From contig JAJQZP010000219.1 in the NCBI GenBank assembly GCA_025403435.1, forward strand, positions 264,575-328,574: a DNA stretch of 64,000 nucleotides. Direction: 5' to 3'. The position numbers and the translations under genes are program-made. The stretch is from Artocarpus heterophyllus. Its lineage: Eukaryota; Streptophyta; Magnoliopsida; Rosales; Moraceae. Under the pieces are notes generated by a model. It was not told where the DNA came from. It did no database searches and worked only from the letters and a program-made list of their open reading frames with translations. Shown in pieces: positions 10,016 through 21,420 of the stretch (within the stretch, counting starts at the first letter, position 1; each line of letters starts with the position of its first letter).

Positions 10016-12207
10016 TGTAACACTTGAGAATTTCTAATGCATTAAAAATGCATTAAGTTAAGGATTATATTAAGACAAAAAATACAGTTTAAGAAAAAAT
10101 ACTATATAATAACATGAAAAATTATACAATATTAGAATAATGCAGTGTAAGAAAGTACACTGATAAAGTTATACAATATGAAAATTACACTACAAAAGTA
10201 ATGCAGTGCAAGAATTAGACTGTTTAAGTTAAAGCAGTGTAGAAATAATATTGTTTAGAGAATATGGATAAATAAGAAATGTTATGTTTGGACTCCAAAA
10301 ATAAACCAGAGGCAAGTAAAATATTTTATACTGTCTAGGAATATGATTTTGTATTGATTTGACCACGATAGTGTAAGAAAGATATTGTGTGATAAAAAAT
10401 TACACAGTATAAATTTGTGGGGCCACTAAGTGGACACCCATTGCATTTCTATTGGGCCACCATGCCATGAAAGGTGGCCCAATCCCCTTGAGACACCTAG
10501 TAACCCAATGGATTACTTGATAAGTCACCTAAGAGGATAAGGATGCAATTAATGCAAGTTTAACCAAAAATTTTCTCTTCCTTCTCCAAGACCCACGGCC
10601 ACCATTGATGAGCTCTCCTAAGAATTTCGTAACTTCACATTTTTTTGCAAAATAAGCCCCGCTTAAGTTCAAGAAGCAAAGCCCAAGGATTTTATCATGT
10701 TTTAAGGTGAAAACCTAAACTTTTTTCAAGGTTTCTTAGGGTTTTCTCTTGGATTAAGGAATGAAAGTGATTCAAAATGTTTTTGTATGAAAATAATGTT
10801 TAGGAGGGAGTTCAAAGGAACCTTGGAAGGCTAGAAACTCAAAGTTTCCATTTGGGGTAAGTTTTGATTTTTGAAGTTTTGAAATAATATGGTTTTTAAT
10901 TTTATTTTTATTCTGTCAAAGGGATGAGGCTTTCCAAGTGAAATTTTAGTTAAATTTCATGGAAATATGAATTATGGTATATTAATGTTGTGAAATTTAG
11001 AATTGAATTGTTGAAAATGTTAGTTTTTACAAAGAGTGTTATTTTTGTAATTTTAGTACTAATTTGCAAAAATAATGATTTGGCATAAAAATGATTAAAA
11101 AAAGAGTTGGAACTGCCCTTGCAAGGGTAGAGATGTTGATTAAAAATAGATTTTTACGAAAATGTCCCAAGGACTAAATTGAAAGAAAAAGTTTCTTCTC
11201 GATAGAATTAAAAAATGCCCAAAAACACCCACGTACAGTAGGAATTTTAAAAAAGTTACAACACAAATGTTGTAAATCTTGACTAAACTATTAAATATTG
11301 TAGATATTTTGTCAAAAATCTCAACCGTTTGCGAGATTTTTATTTTACAAGAATTTATTAAAATTGAAAAAAATTTAAAAGGGCAAAAATGTCATTTTTT
11401 CAAAGGATTTTGAATATGGTACTTTGAGCAAAAATGTTCCTTATGAAAAATGGGGACTAATGGTTTAAAAATATTATTTTTGGTTCTGGGGACAAAAATG
11501 CAAATATTTTTGTATTTCGGGCAAAAACTGTAAAATGGTGTGAAAACTGGGTTTCACTAAGGAAAGTTGGTTTCCTACACTGCTGTAGGCAGTAAGTACC
11601 ATAGATGCTAAGTTTTTAAGGAAATTAAAGTTTAGTTAAGGAAATAATGGAGGAAAAAGAATTAAGGACAAAATGGTCATTTTATGAAAATGGCCAAAAC
11701 GGACTCGAAAAGTCCGATGTCAGGAAACGCTCCTAAGTGGGGATTTTTTTGTAATATGTAAGTAATGAAACGTTAAAGTTAAGCAATAGGTTTTATAGAA
11801 TTAAGAAATGGATGAAAAATCTGTTAGGGGTAAAATCATCATTATTAAGGTAAACGGCTAAAAAGGAGTTAAACACTCTGAATTAGCATAACGTTCTTAG
11901 ACAGATTATGTTCCGTAATACGTTAAGTAATGTAACCATCACGTGTGACGAGAGATTTAATAAGAGATGTTTAAATAAACAAAAGGTAACCTGGTGGGTT
12001 ACAAAATTAAGGAAAGGAAAGGGGTAAACCGATAGGGTACCAATTTAAGTTAAAAAGGAATGAATGTTTAAGGTTTAAGTTAAATTATCAATCAAGTGGA
12101 TTGATAATAAAGAAAGTTAACTAATTAGTCGGGTGTCATATGATCAGGACATAGAAGCCGACTAATTGAAGGAAAAGGAAAAGGAACGGAATAGAGAACG
12201 CTAGAGC

Positions 12208-14173
12208 TGTGACACCCGTTATTCTCCTAACGGGTATTGAGGTAATTAAATTAATTTTTAATGTATAAAAAAAAAATTGCTTCATTTAAATTTATTTTAT
12301 AATATTTATTTTTATCTATTTTTAAATTTTCTAAAATTCTCCTATATTTATTTAGTATGATTACTAAAAAGCCTTAGAACTTCTAATAAATCTCAAAAAT
12401 GTCATATTGGCATTATGTGTGTTAAAGTCTTTAGATGAGACATAAGGATATCTTTTCCAACTACTGTTGACCCTCATTTTCTTTATTTCCTCCGTGACAT
12501 GCTTCAACATGTCTCCTCTATAATTGTTTCTATCACTTCTCTTCAAAGACTTCATCTTTTCTTCCTTTCTCTTCCACGGTTCCCACACTCTTCTTCTCAT
12601 TTCTTTGCTGAAGCAAAATACTTAGAGAACTTCTTCAAGGCTGCCATAAAAATCAGCCACCATCACCTCCATTTGAGCAAGAATTTCAGTCATACCGAAG
12701 TAAAGGAACCTGTTTTGAAGCCATTTCAAGCTTCCAACTAACCATAATCCGAGGTTAGAATCTTATGAACAAATTTAGTCTTTCATTTATAAATTTTCTT
12801 TTATACTAAAGGATTATTCAAATTTGCGTTCTTAAACCTAAGTATATGTTTGTTGCTATTTTGGAGCATATGTATGAAGTCTAAGTGTATATGCCCTAGA
12901 CAGAAAATTTATATTGTTAAACTTTGTAATACCTCTATGGGCAGTGGTTATTTCTTGAAATTCTAAGATTAAATTAAAATAAATTTTATGAATGTAGTTG
13001 TATGTTGTGCTTTAGTTTTAATTGTCCTTATGCACACCTTAGGATCAAGGGAGTATGGAGCTAACGTTAATTGATTCCAGGATTAAGAGACTGTTGATAA
13101 GCTTAAAAGGTAGGGATTCTATTACTCATCTTTTGTGAGGTTTTTATAGAATTAAAATTGATTGTTTTGCCGCAATATATATATATCTATGTTGAACTGA
13201 TATTATATGATTATCACATATGAAACTATGACATGGACTCGTCTTGTATTGTACGGCGAGGAACATAATGAATTGACACATGTTATAAATTGAGAAGCAT
13301 GGTTAGGAAAATTAACTCTATTAATAATGATTTAATATAGAGAAATTGTGAGACATGAAAAGGGCGACGGTTACGTCCTTGGGCATGAATACCCTAAAAG
13401 GTAAAGTAGGGGGAAGGCGATGACGCTTCCTTGGGTTGAAAGTCCCAGAACACACTGTACAGGAATTGATTTGGTGAGGACTCGGGGCTTGATGTCCCCT
13501 CACCGGAACACCCTTGGAATGTTTATAGGGTGATCAAGTGCGCCCATTTGGGTTTCGATGAGTTGAGTGATACTCAATTTAACATGGATACCTAGGAACA
13601 ATGATGATTGGTAATATTTGTATAAATGTGTAATTATGACACTTGGTAACGATTAACTACGGTATCCATAAGATGTGATCATAATAAACCTCATAATCTG
13701 GAATATGATGTAACTTACTAACCATGCAGATTTTAATGTGGTAATGATAGAGGTGAGTAATGGCTTTCTCTACTGAGCATAGTGTTGCTCATTCCCTTAT
13801 GTTTATATCTTTTCAGGACTCACTAAGTGTGAGGTGGCTACGAGAAATATAGTTGAGGAAGTGATGTAGCTATATTACATTGGGACTGCTTCAATCGTTG
13901 AGAATGTTCTTCATGATAATGTAAGCATCAATTGTTACTTTCTGTGACTGTATTACAATGTGTTGAGGGTTAAAATGATGATGACAACAGTTTATATTAT
14001 TAAATTAAGGTGCTACATTAAAACTGTGGTTTATTTATCGTTTATATTTTTAATTTTGAGTTGAGAGTTTTCATTTAAGTCCCGGGCAAATTTTATTTTT
14101 AAGGTTTTACTTTTATTATTTATTTTTATTTTATCTCATTAAAAACTGTTAACCCCCATATAGGGGCGTTACA
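12208..14173 (+). repeat. 5' LTR of the young retrotransposon
   Basis: 1966 bp, TG...CA. The first bases include a short hairpin (ACCCGTTA...TAACGGGT) and the last include CCCCCATATAGGGG. Short open frames inside are repeated in the other LTR and have no coding character. Confidence 0.93.
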
Positions 14174-14180
14174 GAATTTT

Positions 14181-14192
14181 TGGTATCAGAGC
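14181..14192 (+). promoter_or_regulatory. Primer-binding site for initiator tRNA-Met
   Basis: TGGTATCAGAGC, complementary to the 3' end of plant initiator tRNA-Met, starts 8 bases after the 5' LTR. This is the standard minus-strand priming site of many plant LTR elements. Confidence 0.92.
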
Positions 14193-15632
14193 CTAGGTTC
14201 GGTTAACCTAGGGAGTGTAGCACCACTTTAAAAAAATATATTTTTGAGATGGTTTTGAAGCTGAATTTTTATTGTCATCATCAAAATGAACCTTCACATT
14301 GATTTATACAGTCTAGAAGGATGTAACATGGAAAGGCCATAGAATGAAAATATCAATAGTTATATGAGTACAATAATTATATAGAAGGAAAGTATTAATA
14401 GTTATAAGGGAATGATAATTATATGGAATGAGTTTATAAGTAGAATGCTTATGAGAGATTCGTATAATATTTGGACCTATAAGCATATCTAATTCGTATA
14501 AACGATGAGAAATTCGTGTAGATACGAGGATTTAAAAGCCTTTTGTCTCGTGAAAAACAATAAGAAATATAAGGCTTGATTTATTGATTTTAAAGTTTGA
14601 CGTAGATATGCCAAATTTTTCGTAATTGATTCAAACCTAAGTAATGATTATGTGTGGATTCGATGGAGCACATAAGTGTCAATATCTTTTCTTAAAAGTT
14701 CTATATATTTGAGGAATATGATATAAGTTGGGAATCATGGTATTGAATCTTGAGAGAGATAAATGTTAGACTTTTGGTCTGTTGAGACTGTGTAAAGTCT
14801 AGAATGCATGAATCTCAAAATTGGAATATTTTGTTACGTACATTGTATTTAAGTGTATCAGTGAATCTTTTGGTTACCTAAGATTTTGTTATATGAGGAA
14901 ATTATATATTGTATGAGTAGAATTGTGGGGATTGTAGATGTTCTTAAGTAGTAACATCAAGTGTCTTTGTTCATTGATATGGTCTACGTTGGAAGACGTA
15001 AATCGTATTGATTTTAAGGTTAGTCACATTCTAAACCCTTGGTAGTAATGATGATGAATCCATTGATAGATGTTAAGTATTATGAATAACATATGGGTGT
15101 ATGCATTGTTCAATAAGGTTTTGATTAAAACAAAATTATTTGAGTTGCTGGATCATTCAGGAAGATCCTTGTTGTCGTTAAATTAGATTTGTTGTTTATA
15201 GTTAACTTTATCTATAGTGGGCTTTGAATTGGGTTTAAGATTTATACAAATTGGTTTTCAATTTTATGTTTGTTATTTAACTCGTTCTAAATGTGTTAAG
15301 GCCCGAAACAACCTGACCATTTTCAACTAAGAACATTTGGGCCTAGTTTAAATCTTAAATCAGTTTGATTCACACTGTCTCTCCCACGTGGTCTCTATAC
15401 GTGTCATATACAGTGGTTTAATTATTGTTTACATATACGTTTACTGTGCGTAAGACCTTATTTCTCCGAGTTCACTTTTTCTCTCTTAATTTGTTATTTT
15501 TTTCTCTAAATCGCAAATCCTCTTCTTTTTCATTAAAAATTCTTCTTTTCCTCTAAAAGAAGAAGGAATTCTAGGATTCTGCAATTTACTATCTTAATTT
15601 TTCCTTTCTATTTACTCTTCTTTCATCTCATC
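14193..15632 (+). other. Untranslated 5' internal region of the young retrotransposon
   Basis: 1.4 kb of AT-rich sequence with no long frame and no recognisable gag remnant. The same region exists in diverged form in the outer element (about 26805-28300 complement). A role as packaging leader or promoter for the downstream genes is possible but not shown. Confidence 0.5.
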
Positions 15633-16154
15633 ATGGACCCAAAGTACCAACACATGAGAAAGTATTTCCCATCACTCTCCCAAAAGATTCTCAGAAAGAA
15701 ATATAAGGCTAGAATTACTCGGTTGTGGATTCTTATGCGTTTTGGTATCCCTTGTGATGTGAGAATGTTGATAGAGGGGAAAATCCGTCCGAGTGACTTT
15801 AGTCAAGATGTCGGTTTACCAGGAACAGGTACCAGTCGTAGTGCAATGAAAAGAAGAGCTCGTGCCATCGTGGTCACTTGTAACAAATGTGGAAGACAAA
15901 ATTGTAACGGTAAATGTACTTCACCTGGTTATATGTCTACGAATAGAGAGGATAAAATAAGGTTTTGTAGGGATGGACTTTCAAAGGAGAACTTGGATAG
16001 CATCCATCCTCCTCTCCACGGTCACCCTAGTGGATATGTTCAAGGAGCTATTTTTAAACTCTGGCCTAAATTTTATACAGAAAGACAACGCCTCAGGAAT
16101 ATGGTATTTCTAGATCCTGTTTGCCAAGCCATAAGAAAACTGGATGGGGAATAA
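15633..16154 (+). CDS. Retrotransposon cargo 1: basic four-cysteine protein resembling plant-virus nucleic-acid-binding proteins
   Basis: 173 aa, ATG to TAA, intact. Residues 1-60 are basic and helical with a conserved patch around RITRLWILMRFGIPCDVRML. At 65-77 comes GTSRSAMKRRARA, an arginine-rich segment, directly followed by CNKCGRQNCNGKC at 83-95, a C-x2-C-x4-C-x3-C putative zinc-binding cluster. Then comes a DKIRFCRDGLS stretch (about 106-116). Order and spacing (Gly/Ser, Arg-rich, paired Cys, then a D-R-F-x-x-x-G block) resemble the small nucleic-acid-binding proteins (Viral_NABP type) of carla- and vitiviruses, several of which suppress RNA silencing. That link is from memory of the family, not a search. 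It does not have the CCHC spacing of a gag zinc knuckle. A decayed homologue lies at 26267-26803. Alternative: a novel retrotransposon-specific RNA-binding protein. Confidence 0.7.
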   Translation: MDPKYQHMRKYFPSLSQKILRKKYKARITRLWILMRFGIPCDVRMLIEGKIRPSDFSQDVGLPGTGTSRSAMKRRARAIVVTCNKCGRQNCNGKCTSPGYMSTNREDKIRFCRDGLSKENLDSIHPPLHGHPSGYVQGAIFKLWPKFYTERQRLRNMVFLDPVCQAIRKLDGE

Positions 16155-16796
16155 GTCATCGCTCTATAAAGGTTATTTAGTCTTTACTTATTTGAAGCAG
16201 TTTTAGCTGATGTTCAACAGTTTGTGTTTTTCTTTTTCTCAGAATATTTGCTTTTGTGTTTGAAATAATTGTGATTATTAGATTGATACAGTAAGTGTTA
16301 ATATCTTATTTAATTTATGATTTTCTTAAATATATATATAATAAAATATATATCTTATCAGACACGTTACATACGGTACAGTAATATGTTTGAATTTTGA
16401 AAAGCTTATCCAGATATTTCAAGATTTGTGTCTCAAATTTCAAAAGTTCTACAGTATTTGTCGTTTATATTAAATTTCTAGACTTGGTGTATATTTGTCA
16501 AAAAGTCTACAGTTGTGTCATGAGGGTCTTCTGTCAAATTGTTCTCAATTGTCAAAAGTTATACAATTAGAGTCTAATCTTTTTCAAAAAGTGAATCAGA
16601 TTTTCTGTAAACTATCAATCACCTTATCTTACTTTCTTATCCGCACAAGATTTTGTTTAAATCTTTGGATTACCTTTTCATTACCTACTCGTCTATCTCT
16701 TTAGCCCTTTTTGTATATTTCTCATCTTTAAAATCTCATGTAGAACCCGAAGTCTAAGTGGAGCAGACATTAAGCAACCACTTCTATAAACCAAAT
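16155..16796 (+). other. Spacer between the two cargo genes
   Basis: 642 bp, AT-rich, no supported coding frame. A TATA-like CTATAAAG lies near 16160. Whether the second gene has its own promoter, or the spacer is an intron of a longer transcript, cannot be told from sequence. Confidence 0.4.
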
Positions 16797-17447
16797 ATGT
16801 CTACCTCCCAGTCCACGAAGAAAATAAAGAATGTCTGTGTCTTTTGTGGTTCCAGCCTTGGAAAAGATAAAGCTTATTTAGAAGCTGCAAATCACTTAGG
16901 GCAAGTCCTAGCACACAAGAAGATTAACATAATCTATGGGGGTGGTAGTATAAAAATGATGGTAAATATGGCACTAGCAGCTAGGTCTAGCGACGCTACT
17001 GATGTAAGAATTTGGCCTCATATTCCAGTTGAAGGAAACCTTTGTAAGGAAGCCATAGGTAAGGGAGAAGGAGTCAGGAGTATCCCTAAAAATTTTAAAG
17101 ACATAATCTATAATTCCGATGCTTTTATAGCATTACCTGGTGGTCTAGGTACTCTTGAGGAAATATTTATAGTTGCTTGTGGGCAATTGTTGGGCTTTTA
17201 TTCCAAACCTTTGGGACTGCTGAACGTAAAGGGTTTTTATGACGGTCTTTTGAAATTTCTAGATTACGCTGTGGAAGAAAACATCACTACAGAATCGGAG
17301 AGACAAATCTTTGTTACTGCTTCAACAGCTGAGGAATTGATAGATAAAATGCAAATCATACATCCAGAATCCGACACTGCAACATCCAAGCTTGAATGGG
17401 AAAGGGAAAGCCGGGAGCGGCCAATTGATTTGAATCTCCATCTGTAA
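16797..17447 (+). CDS. Retrotransposon cargo 2: LONELY GUY-like cytokinin riboside 5'-monophosphate phosphoribohydrolase homologue
   Basis: 216 aa from the ATG at 16797 (MSTSQSTKK) to TAA, about the size of a plant LOG enzyme. The family releases active cytokinin bases from their ribotides. Seen here: VCVFCGSS at 13-20, YGGGS at 47-51, SDAFIALPGGLGTLEE at 107-122 containing the PGGxGTxxE signature with its glutamate at 122, and LLNVKGFYDGLLKFLDYAV further on. In canonical LOGs the block just before SDAF carries an Arg-Lys pair needed for catalysis; here it reads IPKNFKDII, with no Arg. Activity is therefore doubtful although the fold signature is preserved. The frame can extend upstream to a GTG at 16758, but the second retrotransposon copy starts at the equivalent of 16797 and has exactly the same length. 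No introns are present, unlike host LOG genes, which fits capture as processed RNA. Confidence 0.9.
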   Translation: MSTSQSTKKIKNVCVFCGSSLGKDKAYLEAANHLGQVLAHKKINIIYGGGSIKMMVNMALAARSSDATDVRIWPHIPVEGNLCKEAIGKGEGVRSIPKNFKDIIYNSDAFIALPGGLGTLEEIFIVACGQLLGFYSKPLGLLNVKGFYDGLLKFLDYAVEENITTESERQIFVTASTAEELIDKMQIIHPESDTATSKLEWERESRERPIDLNLHL

Positions 17448-18389
17448 TCTTTTTGTTTTATCTTTGGCATGTAGGCATGTGTGTCCGTATTTCGTGTGTT
17501 ACGAATAACCGTTTGCCTTGTATTCTGTGTTTCTTGTGGTACGTTGTTGTTCAATCTTTTAGATTCATTGAGCCTAATGCCGGGATGGCTGGATACGGAG
17601 TACTTGATGCTCTCGAAACGCATCCTTCTTAAGGTCCGATCTTTTGTTTATCGATGTTTTTGTATCCTATAAGCATGCATGATATGGATAGCTGGTATAC
17701 GGAGTGCCTTGTACTCTCGAAACGTATCCGTATTATGTTTGTAATGTGTAATATTCTGTTAATATTATGTGGAAGTACCAGAGTCAGTTATGGGGATATT
17801 CCATATGAAATATGAGTATATTATTTGGGTTGAATGTTTGTGTCATGAGGATAGCTGTTTAATGAAAAATATGTCGGGTATGTTTGCAACTCTGAGATTC
17901 CGTTTAATATCTCTATGTGTAAGTTTAATGTATAGTTTTGAATAAAAGTGTTTGTGATATATGTTTTATGATTATGTTCTAGTTTATTAGTTGAGGTATG
18001 AAATCAAATATATTTGACTTTTCTTTACTCAAAAAGGAAAAGGAACCTAAAGATGAAGTATATAAAATTTCTCTGGCAATCTCCTTAAATGTGATTGTAA
18101 ATCACAGTCCATGGACAATGAAGGACTGGAATCATGATATGGTCAATATGTATGCCTGATCAGATTCTTAGACTATTATACGGTGTTATAAGTTGAAACT
18201 TGTCAGAAATACTCTTATTGAGGGATTTAGGAGTAAGATTTATTATGCAAGTAAATAAGTGGAGATACGATAACTTAAATTTGGAGGACAAACAACATTA
18301 ACGGTTTAGACTTAGAATTGGAATCATAGTGGAATCATAATTTTTACTAGTATTGCTAGAATTGAAATTTCGAGGACGAAATTTCTTTA
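17448..18389 (+). other. Untranslated 3' internal region of the young retrotransposon
   Basis: About 940 bp with no long frame. It contains two similar short segments around GGATACGGAGTACTTGATGCTCTC (17590) and GGTATACGGAGTGCCTTGTACTC (17694), i.e. a roughly 104-bp degenerate duplication. Confidence 0.5.
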
Positions 18390-18402
18390 AGGGGGGTAGA
18401 GC
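18386..18402 (+). promoter_or_regulatory. Polypurine tract of the young retrotransposon
   Basis: TTTAAGGGGGGTAGAGC directly precedes the 3' LTR. It is the expected plus-strand priming site; the outer element has the same arrangement at 24003-24015 on the minus strand. Confidence 0.85.
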
Positions 18403-20366
18403 TGTGACACCCGTTATTCTCCTAACGGGTATTGAGGTAATTAAATTAATTTTTAATGTATAAAAAAAAAATTGCTTCATTTAAATTTATTTTATAATAT
18501 TTATTTTTATCTATTTTTAAATTTTCTAAAATTCTCCTATATTTATTTAGTATGATTACTAAAAAGCCTTAGAACTTCTAATAAATCTCAAAATGTCATA
18601 TTGGCATTATGTGTGTTAAAGTCTTTAGATGAGACATAAGGATATCTTTTCCAACTACTGTTGACCCTCATTTTCTTTATTTCCTCCGTGACATGCTTCA
18701 ACATGTCTCCTCTATAATTGTTTCTATCACTTCTCTTCAAAGACTTCATCTTTTCTTCCTTTCTCTTCCACGGTTCCCACACTCTTCTTCTCATTTCTTT
18801 GCTGAAGCAAAATACTTAGAGAACTTCTTCAAGGCTGCCATAAAAATCAGCCACCATCACCTCCATTTGAGCAAGAATTTCAGTCATACCGAAGTAAAGG
18901 AACCTGTTTTGAAGCCATTTCAAGCTTCCAACTAACCATAATCCGAGGTTAGAATCTTATGAACAAATTTAGTCTTTCATTTATAAATTTTCTTTTATAC
19001 TAAAGGATTATTCAAATTTGCGTTCTTAAACCTAAGTATATGTTTGTTGCTATTTTGGAGCATATGTATGAAGTCTAAGTGTATATGCCCTAGACAGAAA
19101 ATTTATATTGTTAAACTTTGTAATACCTCTATGGGCAGTGGTTATTTCTTGAAATTCTAAGATTAAATTAAAATAAATTTTATGAATGTAGTTGTATGTT
19201 GTGCTTTAGTTTTAATTGTCCTTATGCACACCTTAGGATCAAGGGAGTATGGAGCTAACGTTAATTGATTCCAGGATTAAGAGACTGTTGATAAGCTTAA
19301 AAGGTAGGGATTCTATTACTCATCTTTGTGAGGTTTTTATAGAATTAAAATTGATTGTTTTGCCGCAATATATATATATCTATGTTGAACTGATATTATA
19401 TGATTATCACATATGAAACTATGACATGGACTCGTCTTGTATTGTACGGCGAGGAACATAATGAATTGACACATGTTATAAATTGAGAAGCATGGTTAGG
19501 AAAATTAACTCTATTAATAATGATTTAATATAGAGAAATTGTGAGACATGAAAAGGGCGACGGTTACGTCCTTGGGCATGAATACCCTAAAAGGTAAAGT
19601 AGGGGGAAGGCGATGACGCTTCCTTGGGTTGAAAGTCCCAGAACACACTGTACAGGAATTGATTTGGTGAGGACTCGGGGCTTGATGTCCCCTCACCGGA
19701 ACACCCTTGGAATGTTTATAGGGTGATCAAGTGCGCCCATTTGGGTTTCGATGAGTTGAGTGATACTCAATTTAACATGGATACCTAGGAACAATGATGA
19801 TTGGTAATATTTGTATAAATGTGTAATTATGACACTTGGTAACGATTAACTACGGTATCCATAAGATGTGATCATAATAAACCTCATAATCTGGAATATG
19901 ATGTAACTTACTAACCATGCAGATTTTAATGTGGTAATGATAGAGGTGAGTAATGGCTTTCTCTACTGAGCATAGTGTTGCTCATTCCCTTATGTTTATA
20001 TCTTTTCAGGACTCACTAAGTGTGAGGTGGCTACGAGAAATATAGTTGAGGAAGTGATGTAGCTATATTACATTGGGACTGCTTCAATCGTTGAGAATGT
20101 TCTTCATGATAATGTAAGCATCAATTGTTACTTTCTGTGACTGTATTACAATGTGTTGAGGGTTAAAATGATGATGACAACAGTTTATATTATTAAATTA
20201 AGGTGCTACATTAAAACTGTGGTTTATTTATCGTTTATATTTTTAATTTTGAGTTGAGAGTTTTCATTTAAGTCCCGGGCAAATTTTATTTTTAAGGTTT
20301 TACTTTTATTATTTATTTTTATTTTATCTCATTAAAAACTGTTAACCCCCATATAGGGGCGTTACA
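18403..20366 (+). repeat. 3' LTR of the young retrotransposon
   Basis: 1964 bp, almost identical to 12208-14173. Differences seen are one missing A (near 18593) and one missing T (near 19327). Confidence 0.93.
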
Positions 20367-20699
20367 AGAGCATAGTGCGGGTAAGTTCAAATCTCACCTA
20401 CAGCATGAATAAATGATTTTTAAATGCTTATTTATATGTTTGCAAATGTGTTTGCAATTGTTATGTAAGTTGTTTTTTTTTTAAGTATGGTTGTATTTTT
20501 ATATGCAAAAGTTTTGAAGATTCAAAGCAAGATTTGCGACTAATTTGCAACTGTTATGTTTAAAATTTATTTGTATATTGATATGCATAATGTTTTTTAA
20601 AAGTTCAAGTTATGATTTTCAAAGTATTTAAAGTATGTTTTGCATTTAGAAAATGCATAACATTTGATAGTTTAAGTTATAAGTTTTATAATGCATTTG

Positions 20700-21420
20700 T
20701 TATGCAAAAAGTTTCAAAATAAAAGTTATGATTTGTAAAATGTAATTGCGTTATATGTTGCATTGGTTATGTAATAAGTTATATTTGTTATGCAATAAGT
20801 TTCAGAATAAAAGTTATGATTTGTAAAATGTGATTGCGTTATATGTTGCATTGGTTATGCGATAAGTTGCATTTATTATGCAATAATTTTTAGAATAAAA
20901 GTTATGATTTGCAAAATGTAATTGCGTTATATGTTGTATTGGTTATGCAATGAGTTGCATTTGTTATGCAATAAGTTTCAGAATAAAAGTTATGATTTGT
21001 AAAATGTGATTGCGTTATATGTTGCATTGGTTATGCGATAAGTTGCATTTGTTATGCAATAAGTTTCAGAATAAAAGTTATGATTTACAAAATGTGATTG
21101 CGTTATATGTTGCATTGATTATGCGATAAGTTGCATTTGTTATGCAATAAGTTTCAAAATAAAAGTTAAGATTTGCAAAATATGATTGCATTAGATGATG
21201 CATTTATTATGCAATAAGTTGCATTTGTTATGCAATAAGTTTCAGAATACAAATTATGATTAGCAAAATGTGTTTACGTTTTATGATGCATTTGTTATGC
21301 AATAAGTTTCAGGATACAAATTATGATTAGCAAAATGTGTTTGCGTTTTATATATGTTGCATTTATTATGCAATAAGTTGCATTTGTTATACAATAGATT
21401 TTACAGTACAAGCTATGAAT
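20700..21420 (+). repeat. 88-bp minisatellite inside the solo LTR
   Basis: The unit starts TTATGCAATAAGTTTCAGAA and contains ATTGCG and GTTGCATTGGTTATGC. It recurs at 20700, 20788, 20876, 20964, 21052 and 21140 with few differences, then decays into shorter units to about 21420. No coding capacity. Confidence 0.85.

Larger units (their letters stand above)
12208..20366 (+). mobile_element. Young, near-intact non-autonomous LTR retrotransposon carrying a four-Cys basic protein and a LOG-like gene
   Basis: The LTRs are 12208-14173 and 18403-20366, both TGTGACACCC...GGGGCGTTACA. By eye they differ by only a couple of single-base indels. A perfect target duplication AGAGC flanks the element (12203-12207, 20367-20371). 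A primer-binding site for initiator tRNA-Met (TGGTATCAGAGC) follows the 5' LTR, and a purine tract AAGGGGGG precedes the 3' LTR. Total length is 8159 bp. The 4.2-kb interior has no gag-pol. It encodes two intact frames, 15633-16154 and 16797-17447, also found decayed in the outer element. Movement must depend on proteins supplied in trans. The GAATTTCGAGGACGAAATTTC-like sequence before the purine tract is typical of the end of Ty3/gypsy pol, so parentage in that superfamily is inferred. Confidence 0.92.

Noticed and set aside
12499..12741. 80-aa frame repeated at 18693-18935, and the 60-aa minus frame repeated at 13321 and 19514
   Set aside because: Duplicates because they lie in the two LTRs; no coding character, and LTRs normally do not encode proteins.
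14181..14192. Apparent tRNA-Met piece
   Set aside because: It is the retrotransposon primer-binding site, not a tRNA gene; no cloverleaf surrounds it.
20700..21420. Regular 88-bp repeats considered as a CRISPR-like array
   Set aside because: Units are contiguous without unique spacers, and this is plant nuclear DNA; it is a minisatellite.
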